Shown: positions 15,094 to 22,684 of the stretch, piece after piece
Numbering within the stretch: the first letter of the stretch is position 1
Layout of the letters: every line of letters starts with the position of its first letter
IMG/VR virus record: IMGVR_UViG_3300007538_003017
Span: 1 to 43,780 of that record
Origin: a virus
Strand: one strand, 5' to 3'
Length of the DNA: 43,780 nt
Notes under the pieces: model-generated
The model's database searches: none
Told to the model about the DNA's origin: nothing
What the model saw: only the letters and a program-made list of their open reading frames with translations
Position numbers and translations under genes: made by a program

Positions 15094-16290
15094 TTAATAT
15101 TTGTTTTCTCTAGTATGTTTTCTGTAATCAGTGGTCATACGCAACCATCGTTCTCCCTTGTCTTCAAAGATATCGCAGATACGATCAATAGTTCCATCTG
15201 TCCAATCACTGATTGAACCCTGATGATAAGGTTCTGTTAATAGATGATTAAGTTTATCTTCTACATCATCTAGCGACCATGGAATATACATTCTTTTATG
15301 ATCATTAGCAAATGTTTCTGGAAAACTGCGATATGCAGGGAACAATACATTACATCCTAGTGCATCTGCTTCACTGACAGTATTGCTGACCCAGTCTTGC
15401 AATGCACAATTGAAGATCACTCTAGTATCATTGAGTAGCCGATAATATTCATCTTTCTTTAAGTCCTCGTATACAACCAGTTTATTTTCTTGTTGTAATT
15501 TGCGAGTACGCTTCATATATGAATCATTATTGCTACGTAGTTTAGAACCAGAGAATACAGCGAATTCAATGCCGTGATCATCACCATAATGGTCATACCA
15601 TCGTTCGATCAGATCCATATAAAAGTCTGGTTGCTTTTCTTGATCCCAACGTGCAGAGAAACCAACTCGCATCTTGCGCTCATTGAAATCTTTGATATAT
15701 TCAAGTTCTAGTACACGCTGTCGTACTTCGTCTTTACCGAATGCAAGACCTGAGATATTATAGATAGGTGCGTCCCATCCTGCTATCTTCATGTGTGCAA
15801 CCATTTCTTCGTTAGTTGCTAGCACCCCACCGTTAGAAATCTTTACAATCTCGTTGACCATCTGCTCGTACAGACCCATCCATTTACTCATTCCCCATAC
15901 ATGAACAAAGTCATCTGGATCGATAGTTTGTGCTAAACATCTTACAAATACACGTGGACGATATTCAGGAGCGATTTGATTTAAGATATATGGGAGAGAT
16001 TCGATCCCGGGCTGAAACATATCTTCAAAGTAAACTACGTCTTCGTGTGTTACTTCGCCCTCTTTCATTAACTTTACAAGAGTCATTAACTGTGACATAC
16101 CAAAATATGATCTACCGTGTGCATCTAACACCTGTCCTGTAGAGATTGCTTGATCAGTAGTCAATAACTCGCCCTGAACGTCAACAAAGTCGATGTCTCG
16201 TTTCTCAAAGACACGCCTATTCCATTCAGAAAGTTGTAATGTATATCTAGCTTCGTAAGGTTCTAGACCCATATAAAATAATTTACGCAT
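15094..16290 (-). CDS. GT-B glycosyltransferase-like protein
   Basis: A 398-residue protein. The C-terminal Rossmann part opens with MRVGFSARWDQEKQPDFYMD, followed by FAVFSGSKLRSNN, the RVIFNCALQDWVSNTVSEAD segment and ALGCNVLFPAYRSFPETF, the donor-site Glu region of GT4-type enzymes. The N-terminal half lacks the usual glycine loop and is more divergent. Donor and acceptor are unknown. It sits next to a nucleotidyltransferase-cupin fusion, which may supply its activated sugar. Confidence 0.72.
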   Translation of the reverse strand: MRKLFYMGLEPYEARYTLQLSEWNRRVFEKRDIDFVDVQGELLTTDQAISTGQVLDAHGRSYFGMSQLMTLVKLMKEGEVTHEDVVYFEDMFQPGIESLPYILNQIAPEYRPRVFVRCLAQTIDPDDFVHVWGMSKWMGLYEQMVNEIVKISNGGVLATNEEMVAHMKIAGWDAPIYNISGLAFGKDEVRQRVLELEYIKDFNERKMRVGFSARWDQEKQPDFYMDLIERWYDHYGDDHGIEFAVFSGSKLRSNNDSYMKRTRKLQQENKLVVYEDLKKDEYYRLLNDTRVIFNCALQDWVSNTVSEADALGCNVLFPAYRSFPETFANDHKRMYIPWSLDDVEDKLNHLLTEPYHQGSISDWTDGTIDRICDIFEDKGERWLRMTTDYRKHTRENKY

Positions 16291-16297
16291 TATCTCC

Positions 16298-17134
16298 TCA
16301 CACTTTTACTCGTTGAATATCATCTTCTGTACAGTTGTCTCCAAACTGTATTTCGATTACCTTTAGTGGCTGATTTTCTTCGTTCACTAACTGGTGCCAT
16401 TCGTTGGTAAGTACCCAAGTATGTTGATGCTTGTTATACTTCCCAACAAAAATACCTTTTTGTTCTCGTCTAGGTTCATTTGGATACGCCACTGAGTAAA
16501 CAGTTGCTACTCCTTCAGCAACGAACCAAAACTCACTTCTATGAGAATGTCGTTGCATACTGAGACTTTTTCCCGGCTCTACTGTAAGTTCTTTCACTTT
16601 TACTTCGATGCCGTTCTCATGTAAGACACGATAGTATCCCCAGGCTCTCTCAGTCTTGGGAGCTTTCCACTCACCTAGAATCCAAGAACTAGAATTAACT
16701 TTGTTGCCACCGACACCGAACACGAATGTGATATTTGGATCAGTGGCAGACACAGAAGTTTCAGGAATGTTAGACAATGTACGATCACCGCCGTTAGCAA
16801 ACATGATATGACTGTTTGGATATTGCTTTCTAACAGTTTTGATAGCATGTATTGCTGTGTTATCAGAGTCATCAAATACGATAACCTGATCTACGTCTTT
16901 TAGTGATTGCATGATTCTAACTCGCTCTTCCAGAGGCATGAAGGGCTTGCCTTTTTTACGGGCAAGCCACTCATCGCTGTTTACTCCCACGATGACCATG
17001 CTTCCGAACCAAGACGATTCCGCACCTAGCTTTTTAGCGGCATCTATATAATCTAGATGACCGCTATGTAACGGGTCAAAACCACCTGTGATCAGAATGA
17101 TATTATCTGGATCTTTTGCTGAAACGTTCTGCAT
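16298..17134 (-). CDS. Nucleotidyltransferase-cupin fusion for sugar nucleotide synthesis
   Basis: A 278-residue two-domain protein. Residues about 10-145 are a cytidylyltransferase-like domain: ILITGGFDPLHSGHLDYI (HxGH) and VIVGVNSDEWLARKKGK, close to the HldE/RfaE2 C-terminal domain. Residues about 155-278 are a cupin like the C-terminal isomerase part of ManC: WGYYRVLHENGIEVKVKELT, PGKSLSMQRHSHRSEFW and QPLKVIEIQFGDNCTEDDI. The metal-binding QRHSHRSE motif is intact. The fusion could couple sugar-phosphate isomerisation with nucleotidylation. The exact sugar is unknown. It shares a 32-base overlap with the gene upstream. Confidence 0.8.
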   Translation of the reverse strand: MQNVSAKDPDNIILITGGFDPLHSGHLDYIDAAKKLGAESSWFGSMVIVGVNSDEWLARKKGKPFMPLEERVRIMQSLKDVDQVIVFDDSDNTAIHAIKTVRKQYPNSHIMFANGGDRTLSNIPETSVSATDPNITFVFGVGGNKVNSSSWILGEWKAPKTERAWGYYRVLHENGIEVKVKELTVEPGKSLSMQRHSHRSEFWFVAEGVATVYSVAYPNEPRREQKGIFVGKYNKHQHTWVLTNEWHQLVNEENQPLKVIEIQFGDNCTEDDIQRVKV

Positions 17135-17318
17135 CTAATTCCCACATACTCTTGACTGGTTTACCAACAAGGAAGCGTTGACTGTACATACGCCACACAT
17201 GACTTGACTTCTTGTACAAATCTTCTGGATTGAACACGAAACCATATTCAACACAGAAATCCCTGAATGCCTCAAGATCCTCAAAAACTTTGACAGTTTT
17301 ACGATTGGTTGTAGACAA
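17103..17318 (-). CDS. Small hypothetical protein (TTG start)
   Basis: A 71-residue protein beginning at TTG (TTGTCTACAACC, 17318), with GAGGAG 8 bases upstream. It reads MSTTNRKTVKVFEDLEAFRD and later VFNPEDLYKKSSHVWRMYSQ. An ATG in another frame overlaps this site but gives a Cys-rich product that looks like a shadow. No known family. Confidence 0.55.
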   Translation of the reverse strand: MSTTNRKTVKVFEDLEAFRDFCVEYGFVFNPEDLYKKSSHVWRMYSQRFLVGKPVKSMWELDAERFSKRSR

Positions 17319-17333
17319 TTTTGCATCTCCTCT

Positions 17334-17780
17334 TTAGATGACTATTGATAGTGAAGGTCGAGTAAGATTATACTCTATCTCGCATCCGTTTTCATTATCT
17401 TCGGATACCGAGATTTTGATGTAACGATTTGGATACTTTTCTGTTATTTGCGTATACAAATCATCAGCGATCATTTCACATGATTTATGATTTAATTGTA
17501 AGACTGGCGAACTACTATCTACTTCATTGTATAACCTCTCGCACCAACGTTTAAATTGAATAAATTCGATATCTCTATCATTATGAAAAACTTCAATCCA
17601 TACTTTAAAATGAAAAATATGTCTGTGAGGAACTCCTAAAAAGGATACATCGTCCCAATCACCCGTTGCTAGATTAGGATCCTTGTCTGCACCTGGATAC
17701 ATGTGAACACCTTCTTTTTGGAAAGTGACCCAGATCAATCGATGTGCGTTTTCTAGTACTGTGTTTTGCTGTTCATTCAT
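17334..17780 (-). CDS. QueD/PTPS-like paralogue, function uncertain
   Basis: A 148-residue protein that looks like a divergent 6-pyruvoyltetrahydropterin synthase fold. It has FLGVPHRHIFHFKVWIEVFH in the place of the HGHxY strand, IEFIQFKRWCERLYNE, then LNHKSCEMIADDLY and IKISVSEDNENGCEIEYN, like the QueD C-terminal strand with its Glu. No equivalent of the catalytic CxxxH is visible, so it may bind another pterin or serve a different role. A strong sigma70 promoter ends 7 bases before the ATG and no Shine-Dalgarno is present, so the message may be leaderless. Confidence 0.55.
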   Translation of the reverse strand: MNEQQNTVLENAHRLIWVTFQKEGVHMYPGADKDPNLATGDWDDVSFLGVPHRHIFHFKVWIEVFHNDRDIEFIQFKRWCERLYNEVDSSSPVLQLNHKSCEMIADDLYTQITEKYPNRYIKISVSEDNENGCEIEYNLTRPSLSIVI

Positions 17781-17787
17781 GTTTATA

Positions 17788-17816
17788 ATTCTATACTAGT
17801 GTTAATGTATTGTCAA
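17788..17816 (-). promoter_or_regulatory. Sigma70-type promoter (TTGACA-N17-TAGAAT)
   Basis: Minus-strand TTGACA (17816-17811) and TAGAAT (17793-17788) are 17 bases apart. Only 7 bases separate the -10 box from the ATG at 17780, placing the start of transcription at or next to the start codon. Confidence 0.75.
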
Positions 17817-17825
17817 TAAGTTTGG

Positions 17826-18404
17826 TTACCAAACTTGCTGTTCTTCCCATATTTTTACTGTTTCGGGATCTTGTTCATCGAATAAAAATTCGTTCCTCTT
17901 TATCCAACGATTAAAATGATCTTTATTTCCATTTATTGATTCTACAAATCTTCCTTCTATAACATCTTCTAGTTCTAGATTTTCTACATTTACGGCATCA
18001 AATGGTGAATATGGTATATTTTTGCATATCATAGCAATACCAATTACGTCTTCAATTTGACTCTTTTGTAAAGATTTTTGTAAGTTAATGCTAAGATAGT
18101 ATAACCTTAAAAATCTGTACCATTGACTTTTTGTAGTCACTGTAGTCACTTGTATGATTTTATCAAATACATTGATATCAGGAACCATTGATACACTTAT
18201 GTGCGTGGAAAAATATTTGCCTTTAAGGGATTTGGAATTTGATAAATTAGTGATCATGCTATCCCACTCATCACCGGTGCTCAATTTCAAGATGTTATTA
18301 TATCTTGATTGAAGTATAGAACCTTCGAATGGGCTTTGCACATTATTGAGCAAATCAGAAATTAAAGTTCCACCACACCATGGGGCAACACAAATTAAGT
18401 TCAT
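17826..18404 (-). CDS. P-loop protein, possibly sulfotransferase-like
   Basis: A 192-residue protein opening MNLICVAPWCGGTLISDLLN, a Gly-rich nucleotide-binding loop like the 5'-phosphosulfate loop of sulfotransferases. A mid-protein IIQVTTVTTKSQWYRFLRLY could be the 3'-phosphate element but lacks the RxxxxxxS spacing. It ends with an acidic segment. It overlaps the DNA glycosylase gene by ATGA. Four other P-loop/sulfotransferase-like genes occur in the window. Assignment is tentative. Confidence 0.42.
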   Translation of the reverse strand: MNLICVAPWCGGTLISDLLNNVQSPFEGSILQSRYNNILKLSTGDEWDSMITNLSNSKSLKGKYFSTHISVSMVPDINVFDKIIQVTTVTTKSQWYRFLRLYYLSINLQKSLQKSQIEDVIGIAMICKNIPYSPFDAVNVENLELEDVIEGRFVESINGNKDHFNRWIKRNEFLFDEQDPETVKIWEEQQVW

Positions 18405-18793
18405 TGTTCTCTTAAGTATCTGATAAGTTCTTTGTCTGTAGGTTGCACTTTTAGATTGTTCTTGAAGAAAATCTCATAACTGTCACTACCATACTTGCCG
18501 ATACCATATAGTTTGGTAGCATCGTCTTTGTCCCAAGTCAAGTAATCTTGAGTCATCCTACGTAATCTATTTTCTCTAACTTTAAACATTCCCAATGGCT
18601 TGATGACATCAATAACGTCTTCAGGTTTACTATTTAGGAGTTTGTGAGGGGTAGGAAACTTTTTTAAGAATTTAGGTAACACTGTTTTTACAGGTTTTCT
18701 TCCGGTCTGATTCAACATGATCACACCGATCATATGTTCCCATTCGTTCTTGATCTGTTGCTGAACCATCAGATCGTCACGGAGTGCTGTCAT
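18401..18793 (-). CDS. MBD4-like HhH DNA glycosylase
   Basis: A 130-residue protein resembling the glycosylase domain of MBD4 over nearly its whole length. The matching blocks are MIGVIMLNQTGRKPVKTVLP, VIDVIKPLGMFKVRENRLRR, the hairpin LYGIGKYGSDSYEIF (GIGKYG, residues 97-102) and VQPTDKELIRYL, where Asp120 aligns with the MBD4 catalytic Asp. There is no iron-sulfur cluster motif. MBD4-type enzymes remove thymine or uracil opposite guanine. In this phage it could repair G:T or G:U mispairs, or act on damaged or modified bases. It is compact for the family and overlaps its neighbours by a few bases, next to the dpdA region. Confidence 0.75.
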   Translation of the reverse strand: MTALRDDLMVQQQIKNEWEHMIGVIMLNQTGRKPVKTVLPKFLKKFPTPHKLLNSKPEDVIDVIKPLGMFKVRENRLRRMTQDYLTWDKDDATKLYGIGKYGSDSYEIFFKNNLKVQPTDKELIRYLREQ

Positions 18794-19016
18794 ACGATAA
18801 GGTCCTTTCTTCTATATTCCAAAAATGTTCTATAGCTTTTCTAGCAAAGTCACTGTTTATGTATTGACCTAGATATCTTTCTTCGGTGTTATTGCAATAC
18901 ACCTTTGAATTATAGATATCAGTATGTGATATATTAGTAACCTGACCTATGATTTGTCCCGTGTCAGATTTCCAATAATACCATACTTTGTGTGGAGCTT
19001 CCTTCCATTCTTTCAT
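18777..19016 (-). CDS. Small hypothetical protein
   Basis: A 79-residue protein, MKEWKEAPHKVWYYWKSDTG and on, with a YYWKSDTGQIIGQVT beta-hairpin-like segment and aromatic residues throughout. It overlaps dpdA by ATGA and the glycosylase by 17 bases, so it is translated between the two. No family recognised. Confidence 0.6.
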   Translation of the reverse strand: MKEWKEAPHKVWYYWKSDTGQIIGQVTNISHTDIYNSKVYCNNTEERYLGQYINSDFARKAIEHFWNIEERTLSYDSTP

Positions 19017-20563
19017 GCGTGAGTCATCGCTTCTAACATTAGTTCATCGCTGTCTTGTTCGTCTTCTGTATTTACTACAGGATTTTCTTCTACAGAAAAT
19101 AATTGATCAAACATAGTTCCTGCGTTCACTGTCTTTTTACCTGAGAATCCCTGTGACCCTGACTGCATCTGCATCCAGAATCTGCTATACTTGTCGATCA
19201 TTGCCAAGCTCTTAATTCTGTCTTTAAGACTAAAGATTTCGTCTACAACTTCACCAAATCTAACACGTTCAAAAGTCTCGTTCATAAGCATTGCTGGAAC
19301 AACACCTTGTTCGTATCTACGATTGGCTTCTTGTACAGCAAACATATGTTGATACACGTTGTGTGCCTGTAGTAAAGTATAACTTAGTGTGTCCCAGCTT
19401 GTTTTAGTTTCTTTACCATGCTGACCCAAGAATCCATGACCACGATAACAAAGGTCCTTTAGAACCATTGCTTCAGTGACAGGTGAATCTGTAAACAATT
19501 CATGTATCTTGTCTTGGATAACAGCATCACTAAATTTACGTGTATCGTTAGCGTAGTCTTTATTTTCAGCAGTCTTCTCCATAGAGTAAGTCCACTTCTT
19601 ATTGTGTTCGATGCTATTATTAAAGTATGCTAATCCTTTAGCCGCACCAAAGAACGGCGATGCACAGTCAAATGTAATCTGAAAGTTTGGATTGTGATAC
19701 TTTCTGACTGCTCGTTGAATATCACTGAATAGAACAGCATACTCTAAGATACTTGTACCCAAACAGTGAACTAAGTCATGCTTGCCTGGCTCAAGTAATC
19801 CATCGTGTATGATACCAACTAAACGCTTGAGTGTTAAGTGAATGTCAATTTTGTTTTGACCACCAAACGCCCAACCATTAAAGTGAGTATCTGGATAGAT
19901 GTTAGGATCGCAATACTTCTTCATTTCTTCATACCATTCATCAGACTGAGTATGATTCAATCCTTGCAATACATTAAGAAACTTACATCTACCATCACGG
20001 TTGTTGATAAAGTATTCGTTGTTGATATGAGTGGCATACACTGCTTCTTCAATAGTAGAGATACCGTGCTTGTCTAGCAAGTGTTTGTTACGTAGAGTCT
20101 GAGTAGGTACGTCTAAACACATACCATAATCCATATACTCATCCATCCACTTGAGTACAAGTTTGCGTTGCTTCATTGCTTTGGGACAGTTAGGATCTTT
20201 CCAGTCTGCTGGCCATTGACCTTTCATAATCTGAAATCCACCAGAGTCTCCTAGCATAAACGTACCTTCTTCTCGGTCACGTATAATGCTCTCTGCTGGA
20301 ACATTTTTAGTCGTGTCTAAGTCCGCATGCCCTGCAGAATACAGTCCCCACTTGTACGTAAACAATCCTTTTTGAGAATTCAAAAAATTAAGTGATTCAA
20401 CGTCTCCATTGAATCCTGCAGGAATCCTTTCTTCTGGAAAATAATTCTCACCTGCTCGTTGCTTACCTAATCCTGTGATAAAGAAGCTACTGACAGCAGG
20501 CAAGAATAAAGCCCAATCCGGGTTTTGTTGAGCCGATAAATTTATTCTATTACTTTTTTCCAT
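19013..20563 (-). CDS. dpdA: DpdA-like DNA 7-deazaguanine transglycosylase
   Basis: A 516-residue TGT-superfamily protein. The base-binding motif is GDSGGFQ (Asp106) and a second is CLDVPT (Asp151); FNGWAFGG and DLVHCLGTS follow; the nucleophile motif is ITFDCASPFF (Asp299). The classic CxCxxC-His zinc site of bacterial TGT is not evident, as in DpdA-type enzymes. DpdA exchanges guanine in DNA for a 7-deazaguanine base. FolE, QueD and QueE are encoded nearby; QueC is not. Near the C-terminus, residues 485-490 read FDQLFS within GTMFDQLFSVEE, identical to the polymerase C-terminal peptide, followed by an acidic tail. This suggests docking on the sliding clamp. Tight overlaps on both sides indicate an operon. 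Confidence 0.85.
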   Translation of the reverse strand: MEKSNRINLSAQQNPDWALFLPAVSSFFITGLGKQRAGENYFPEERIPAGFNGDVESLNFLNSQKGLFTYKWGLYSAGHADLDTTKNVPAESIIRDREEGTFMLGDSGGFQIMKGQWPADWKDPNCPKAMKQRKLVLKWMDEYMDYGMCLDVPTQTLRNKHLLDKHGISTIEEAVYATHINNEYFINNRDGRCKFLNVLQGLNHTQSDEWYEEMKKYCDPNIYPDTHFNGWAFGGQNKIDIHLTLKRLVGIIHDGLLEPGKHDLVHCLGTSILEYAVLFSDIQRAVRKYHNPNFQITFDCASPFFGAAKGLAYFNNSIEHNKKWTYSMEKTAENKDYANDTRKFSDAVIQDKIHELFTDSPVTEAMVLKDLCYRGHGFLGQHGKETKTSWDTLSYTLLQAHNVYQHMFAVQEANRRYEQGVVPAMLMNETFERVRFGEVVDEIFSLKDRIKSLAMIDKYSRFWMQMQSGSQGFSGKKTVNAGTMFDQLFSVEENPVVNTEDEQDSDELMLEAMTHA

Positions 20564-21209
20564 ATAACTCTACTATTTTGTCTATAATCAATTCTGCAAT
20601 CATTTTATTTCCCTTGACATTTAAATGTCCTAGTCTGGGTAATCCTGTTACAGGATCGTCCCCCGGAGCCAAAATGAAGCACCCTTCTACCCCTGCTATT
20701 TCAATAAATTCAGGAAAAATCTCTGTGCTATGATCTAACAATGGATCGTCTACTACTTCAGCCGACCAAGCTTCCACAAAATCAAACTGCATATATCTTA
20801 ACACATGTTTTATCGAAGCCATATGATAACGGGTAAAGTCTTTATTAAGTTCGTTATTATAATGGTTAACAAGATATTCTTTGTAGATATCCATGTCCGG
20901 GTTTAGTGTCAGAGATCGGTTTTGTTCTTTATACCACATTTCTCTACGATCATAATGAGAGTAGCACACTACAACTAAAGGGTTTTTTCCTTCTTTCTTG
21001 TAGTTCAACATATCCTTAACTACGGTTCTAGCAATATAATCATTAGAACACCCGCCTATCGCATGGTTCACTAAAGGCAAATTAAATCTATCTGCTACTA
21101 ATTGACTATATCTATTTTGTCTAGTTACTTCCCGATTGATATCGTCTCCTTGATCGCAACCAACTGTGTAACTATCTCCCATAAAATAAATAAAATCATA
21201 TTCTCTCAT
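20550..21209 (-). CDS. SGNH hydrolase-like protein
   Basis: A 219-residue protein with YFMGDSYTVGCDQ (GDS block I), NHAIGGCSNDYIARTV (Gly and Asn of blocks II/III) and LGHLNVKGNKMIAELI (His of block V). These match SGNH hydrolases, which deacylate sugars, lipids or proteins. Substrate unknown; no signal peptide, so it acts in the cytosol or is packaged. It overlaps dpdA by 14 bases. Confidence 0.72.
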   Translation of the reverse strand: MREYDFIYFMGDSYTVGCDQGDDINREVTRQNRYSQLVADRFNLPLVNHAIGGCSNDYIARTVVKDMLNYKKEGKNPLVVVCYSHYDRREMWYKEQNRSLTLNPDMDIYKEYLVNHYNNELNKDFTRYHMASIKHVLRYMQFDFVEAWSAEVVDDPLLDHSTEIFPEFIEIAGVEGCFILAPGDDPVTGLPRLGHLNVKGNKMIAELIIDKIVELYGKK

Positions 21210-21217
21210 AAGTATTA

Positions 21218-21856
21218 CTACCTATAGTAAGTTATGGTCTTTAAGAATTTATAATCTTCATCAAGATATTCTTTCAAGTTGTCTAGTATATCAGGATTAG
21301 ATATTACATAGTTGTACCAAGGCGAAGAAGTTCTCGAATCAAAATTATCTGACGGCAGCCATTGATTGAAACCAGTCCATCGATCTTGTGAAACTGTTTC
21401 GTTAGGGGCTAAATTATATGGGGCAAAAAACTTATCTAATTTGTCCCAGTTTTCAAATTTTATAAAAACTGCGTTATCTAAATTAGCAAAGGGTTTGAAC
21501 CACACGCTCATAGGGAGAGTATGTATGTCCTCATCTAATTTATTAAACAAAGATTCTTTGTCTAAAGAAAAGTCTTCCAAACTAAAATCTTCCCTAGTTC
21601 TAGCACCCGATATCATTCTTACTAATGGATCACGTACAATAAACAGTTTTGCTTTGTGATCATAGTCAGAAAATGCTTCATTAGTATTCCCGATATTTTG
21701 CACTACTGTATAAAAATTGTTTATATCAAGCAACCTATAGCTTATCCATTGACTGGCGCATCTGGTGATAGGGCAAAAAACAAAATCTACATCGTTTCTA
21801 GTTATAATAGTTGAATATAAATTGCCACCACTAAATTTATTCCAAAGTCCAGTCAT
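21218..21856 (-). CDS. Sulfotransferase family protein
   Basis: A 212-residue protein with VDFVFCPITRCASQWISYRL (5'-phosphosulfate loop) and AKLFIVRDPLVRMISGA, the RDPxxRxxS 3'-phosphate element typical of PAPS-dependent sulfotransferases. It would move sulfate from PAPS to a sugar or other hydroxyl; the acceptor is unknown. It lies upstream of the SGNH gene by 8 bases. No membrane anchor is seen. Confidence 0.65.
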   Translation of the reverse strand: MTGLWNKFSGGNLYSTIITRNDVDFVFCPITRCASQWISYRLLDINNFYTVVQNIGNTNEAFSDYDHKAKLFIVRDPLVRMISGARTREDFSLEDFSLDKESLFNKLDEDIHTLPMSVWFKPFANLDNAVFIKFENWDKLDKFFAPYNLAPNETVSQDRWTGFNQWLPSDNFDSRTSSPWYNYVISNPDILDNLKEYLDEDYKFLKTITYYR

Positions 21857-21870
21857 AGATTAAACTTTCT

Positions 21871-22608
21871 CTATTTTGCTTGAGCAGGCAATAGATATTG
21901 ATATACAGTGAATCCACTATCTACAGTGATCTCTGCGGCACCTTGATCTGAGATACGCACAGTCTTATCACCGGGTAGATCCATGATTGACAAGAACACT
22001 TTAACAGGCCACATCCAGTTACGAGTCAAGTTACCAGTCACTCCTGCATGAAACACAAAATTACCTGAGTGAGTTGACGGATCACCAAAGAACATCTTAA
22101 GATCACCATTCTCAGTCTTTGCGGTGAAGTTTAGTTCTTCTGCGTTTGCTTGTGCTTGCATCTTTAGACGCATGATACCTGCTACAGTAGGTTCAAATTC
22201 TACGTCCCATGCGGCACCTTTAAAAGTTACGTTACGTACTTTTTCATCGATGATAGCTTTTGACATCAAACGATAGTCGTTAATGAAATCACCCGCTGAT
22301 GTAGCAAAGTGAATAGCAGTTGGTACATCTTCACCGTCTTTTTGTTGGCGAGTCATAGTAATAGAAGCGCCCTTGTCTTCCTTATAAACATCAAAACCTA
22401 AGATAGTTTTGAGTTTAGTCAAGTTTGGCATACCAAACGTACCAATAAAGTCCGCTACCGGAGTCTTAGTCACACCGTTTACAACCACAGACTTGTCATC
22501 TGCGAGTGCAGAAACCTGTGTTTCTTGTGCAGTACCGGACACTTTCACTAAGTCGATGATACCTAGACCGTGTGTGTACTGAATCATATCTTGCAAATTA
22601 TCTCTCAT
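21871..22608 (-). CDS. 45: gp45-like DNA polymerase sliding clamp
   Basis: A 245-residue protein resembling T4-type clamps of marine phages. The middle has TAIHFATSAGDFINDYRLMS and VTFKGAAWDVEFEPT. The C-terminal half has NFVFHAGVTGNLTRNWMWPV and KVFLSIMDLPGDKTVRISDQ, with the final strand GFTVYQYLLPAQ. T4 gp45 is a trimeric ring that tethers the polymerase and also activates late transcription. Its closeness to the polymerase gene fits. It has tandem signals upstream: a strong sigma70-type promoter and a CTAAATAC late-like element. Confidence 0.8.
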   Translation of the reverse strand: MRDNLQDMIQYTHGLGIIDLVKVSGTAQETQVSALADDKSVVVNGVTKTPVADFIGTFGMPNLTKLKTILGFDVYKEDKGASITMTRQQKDGEDVPTAIHFATSAGDFINDYRLMSKAIIDEKVRNVTFKGAAWDVEFEPTVAGIMRLKMQAQANAEELNFTAKTENGDLKMFFGDPSTHSGNFVFHAGVTGNLTRNWMWPVKVFLSIMDLPGDKTVRISDQGAAEITVDSGFTVYQYLLPAQAK

Positions 22609-22625
22609 TGTTTATCCTCTTGTAG

Positions 22626-22633
22626 TATTTAGG
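22626..22633 (-). promoter_or_regulatory. Late-like element CCTAAATA upstream of clamp gene
   Basis: The minus strand reads GCCTAAATACT ending about 17 bases before the clamp ATG. It is a weaker match to NATAAATA but sits at a usable distance, with an AGAGGA ribosome site after it. Confidence 0.35.
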
Positions 22634-22647
22634 CATTGCTATTGTGT

Positions 22648-22676
22648 AATATAGCATGGTTTTTTGCATGTGTCAA
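22648..22676 (-). promoter_or_regulatory. Sigma70-type promoter (TTGACA-N17-TATATT)
   Basis: Minus-strand TTGACA (22676-22671) and TATATT (22653-22648), spacer 17 bases, in the gap before the clamp gene. The leader would be about 33 bases. Confidence 0.78.
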
Positions 22677-22684
22677 TCACATTT

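Noticed and set aside
17135-17326. Cys-rich 63-residue frame with an ATG near 17326
   Set aside because: It overlaps the TTG-started frame and the next gene; its composition looks random, while the TTG frame has a well-spaced GAGGAG.
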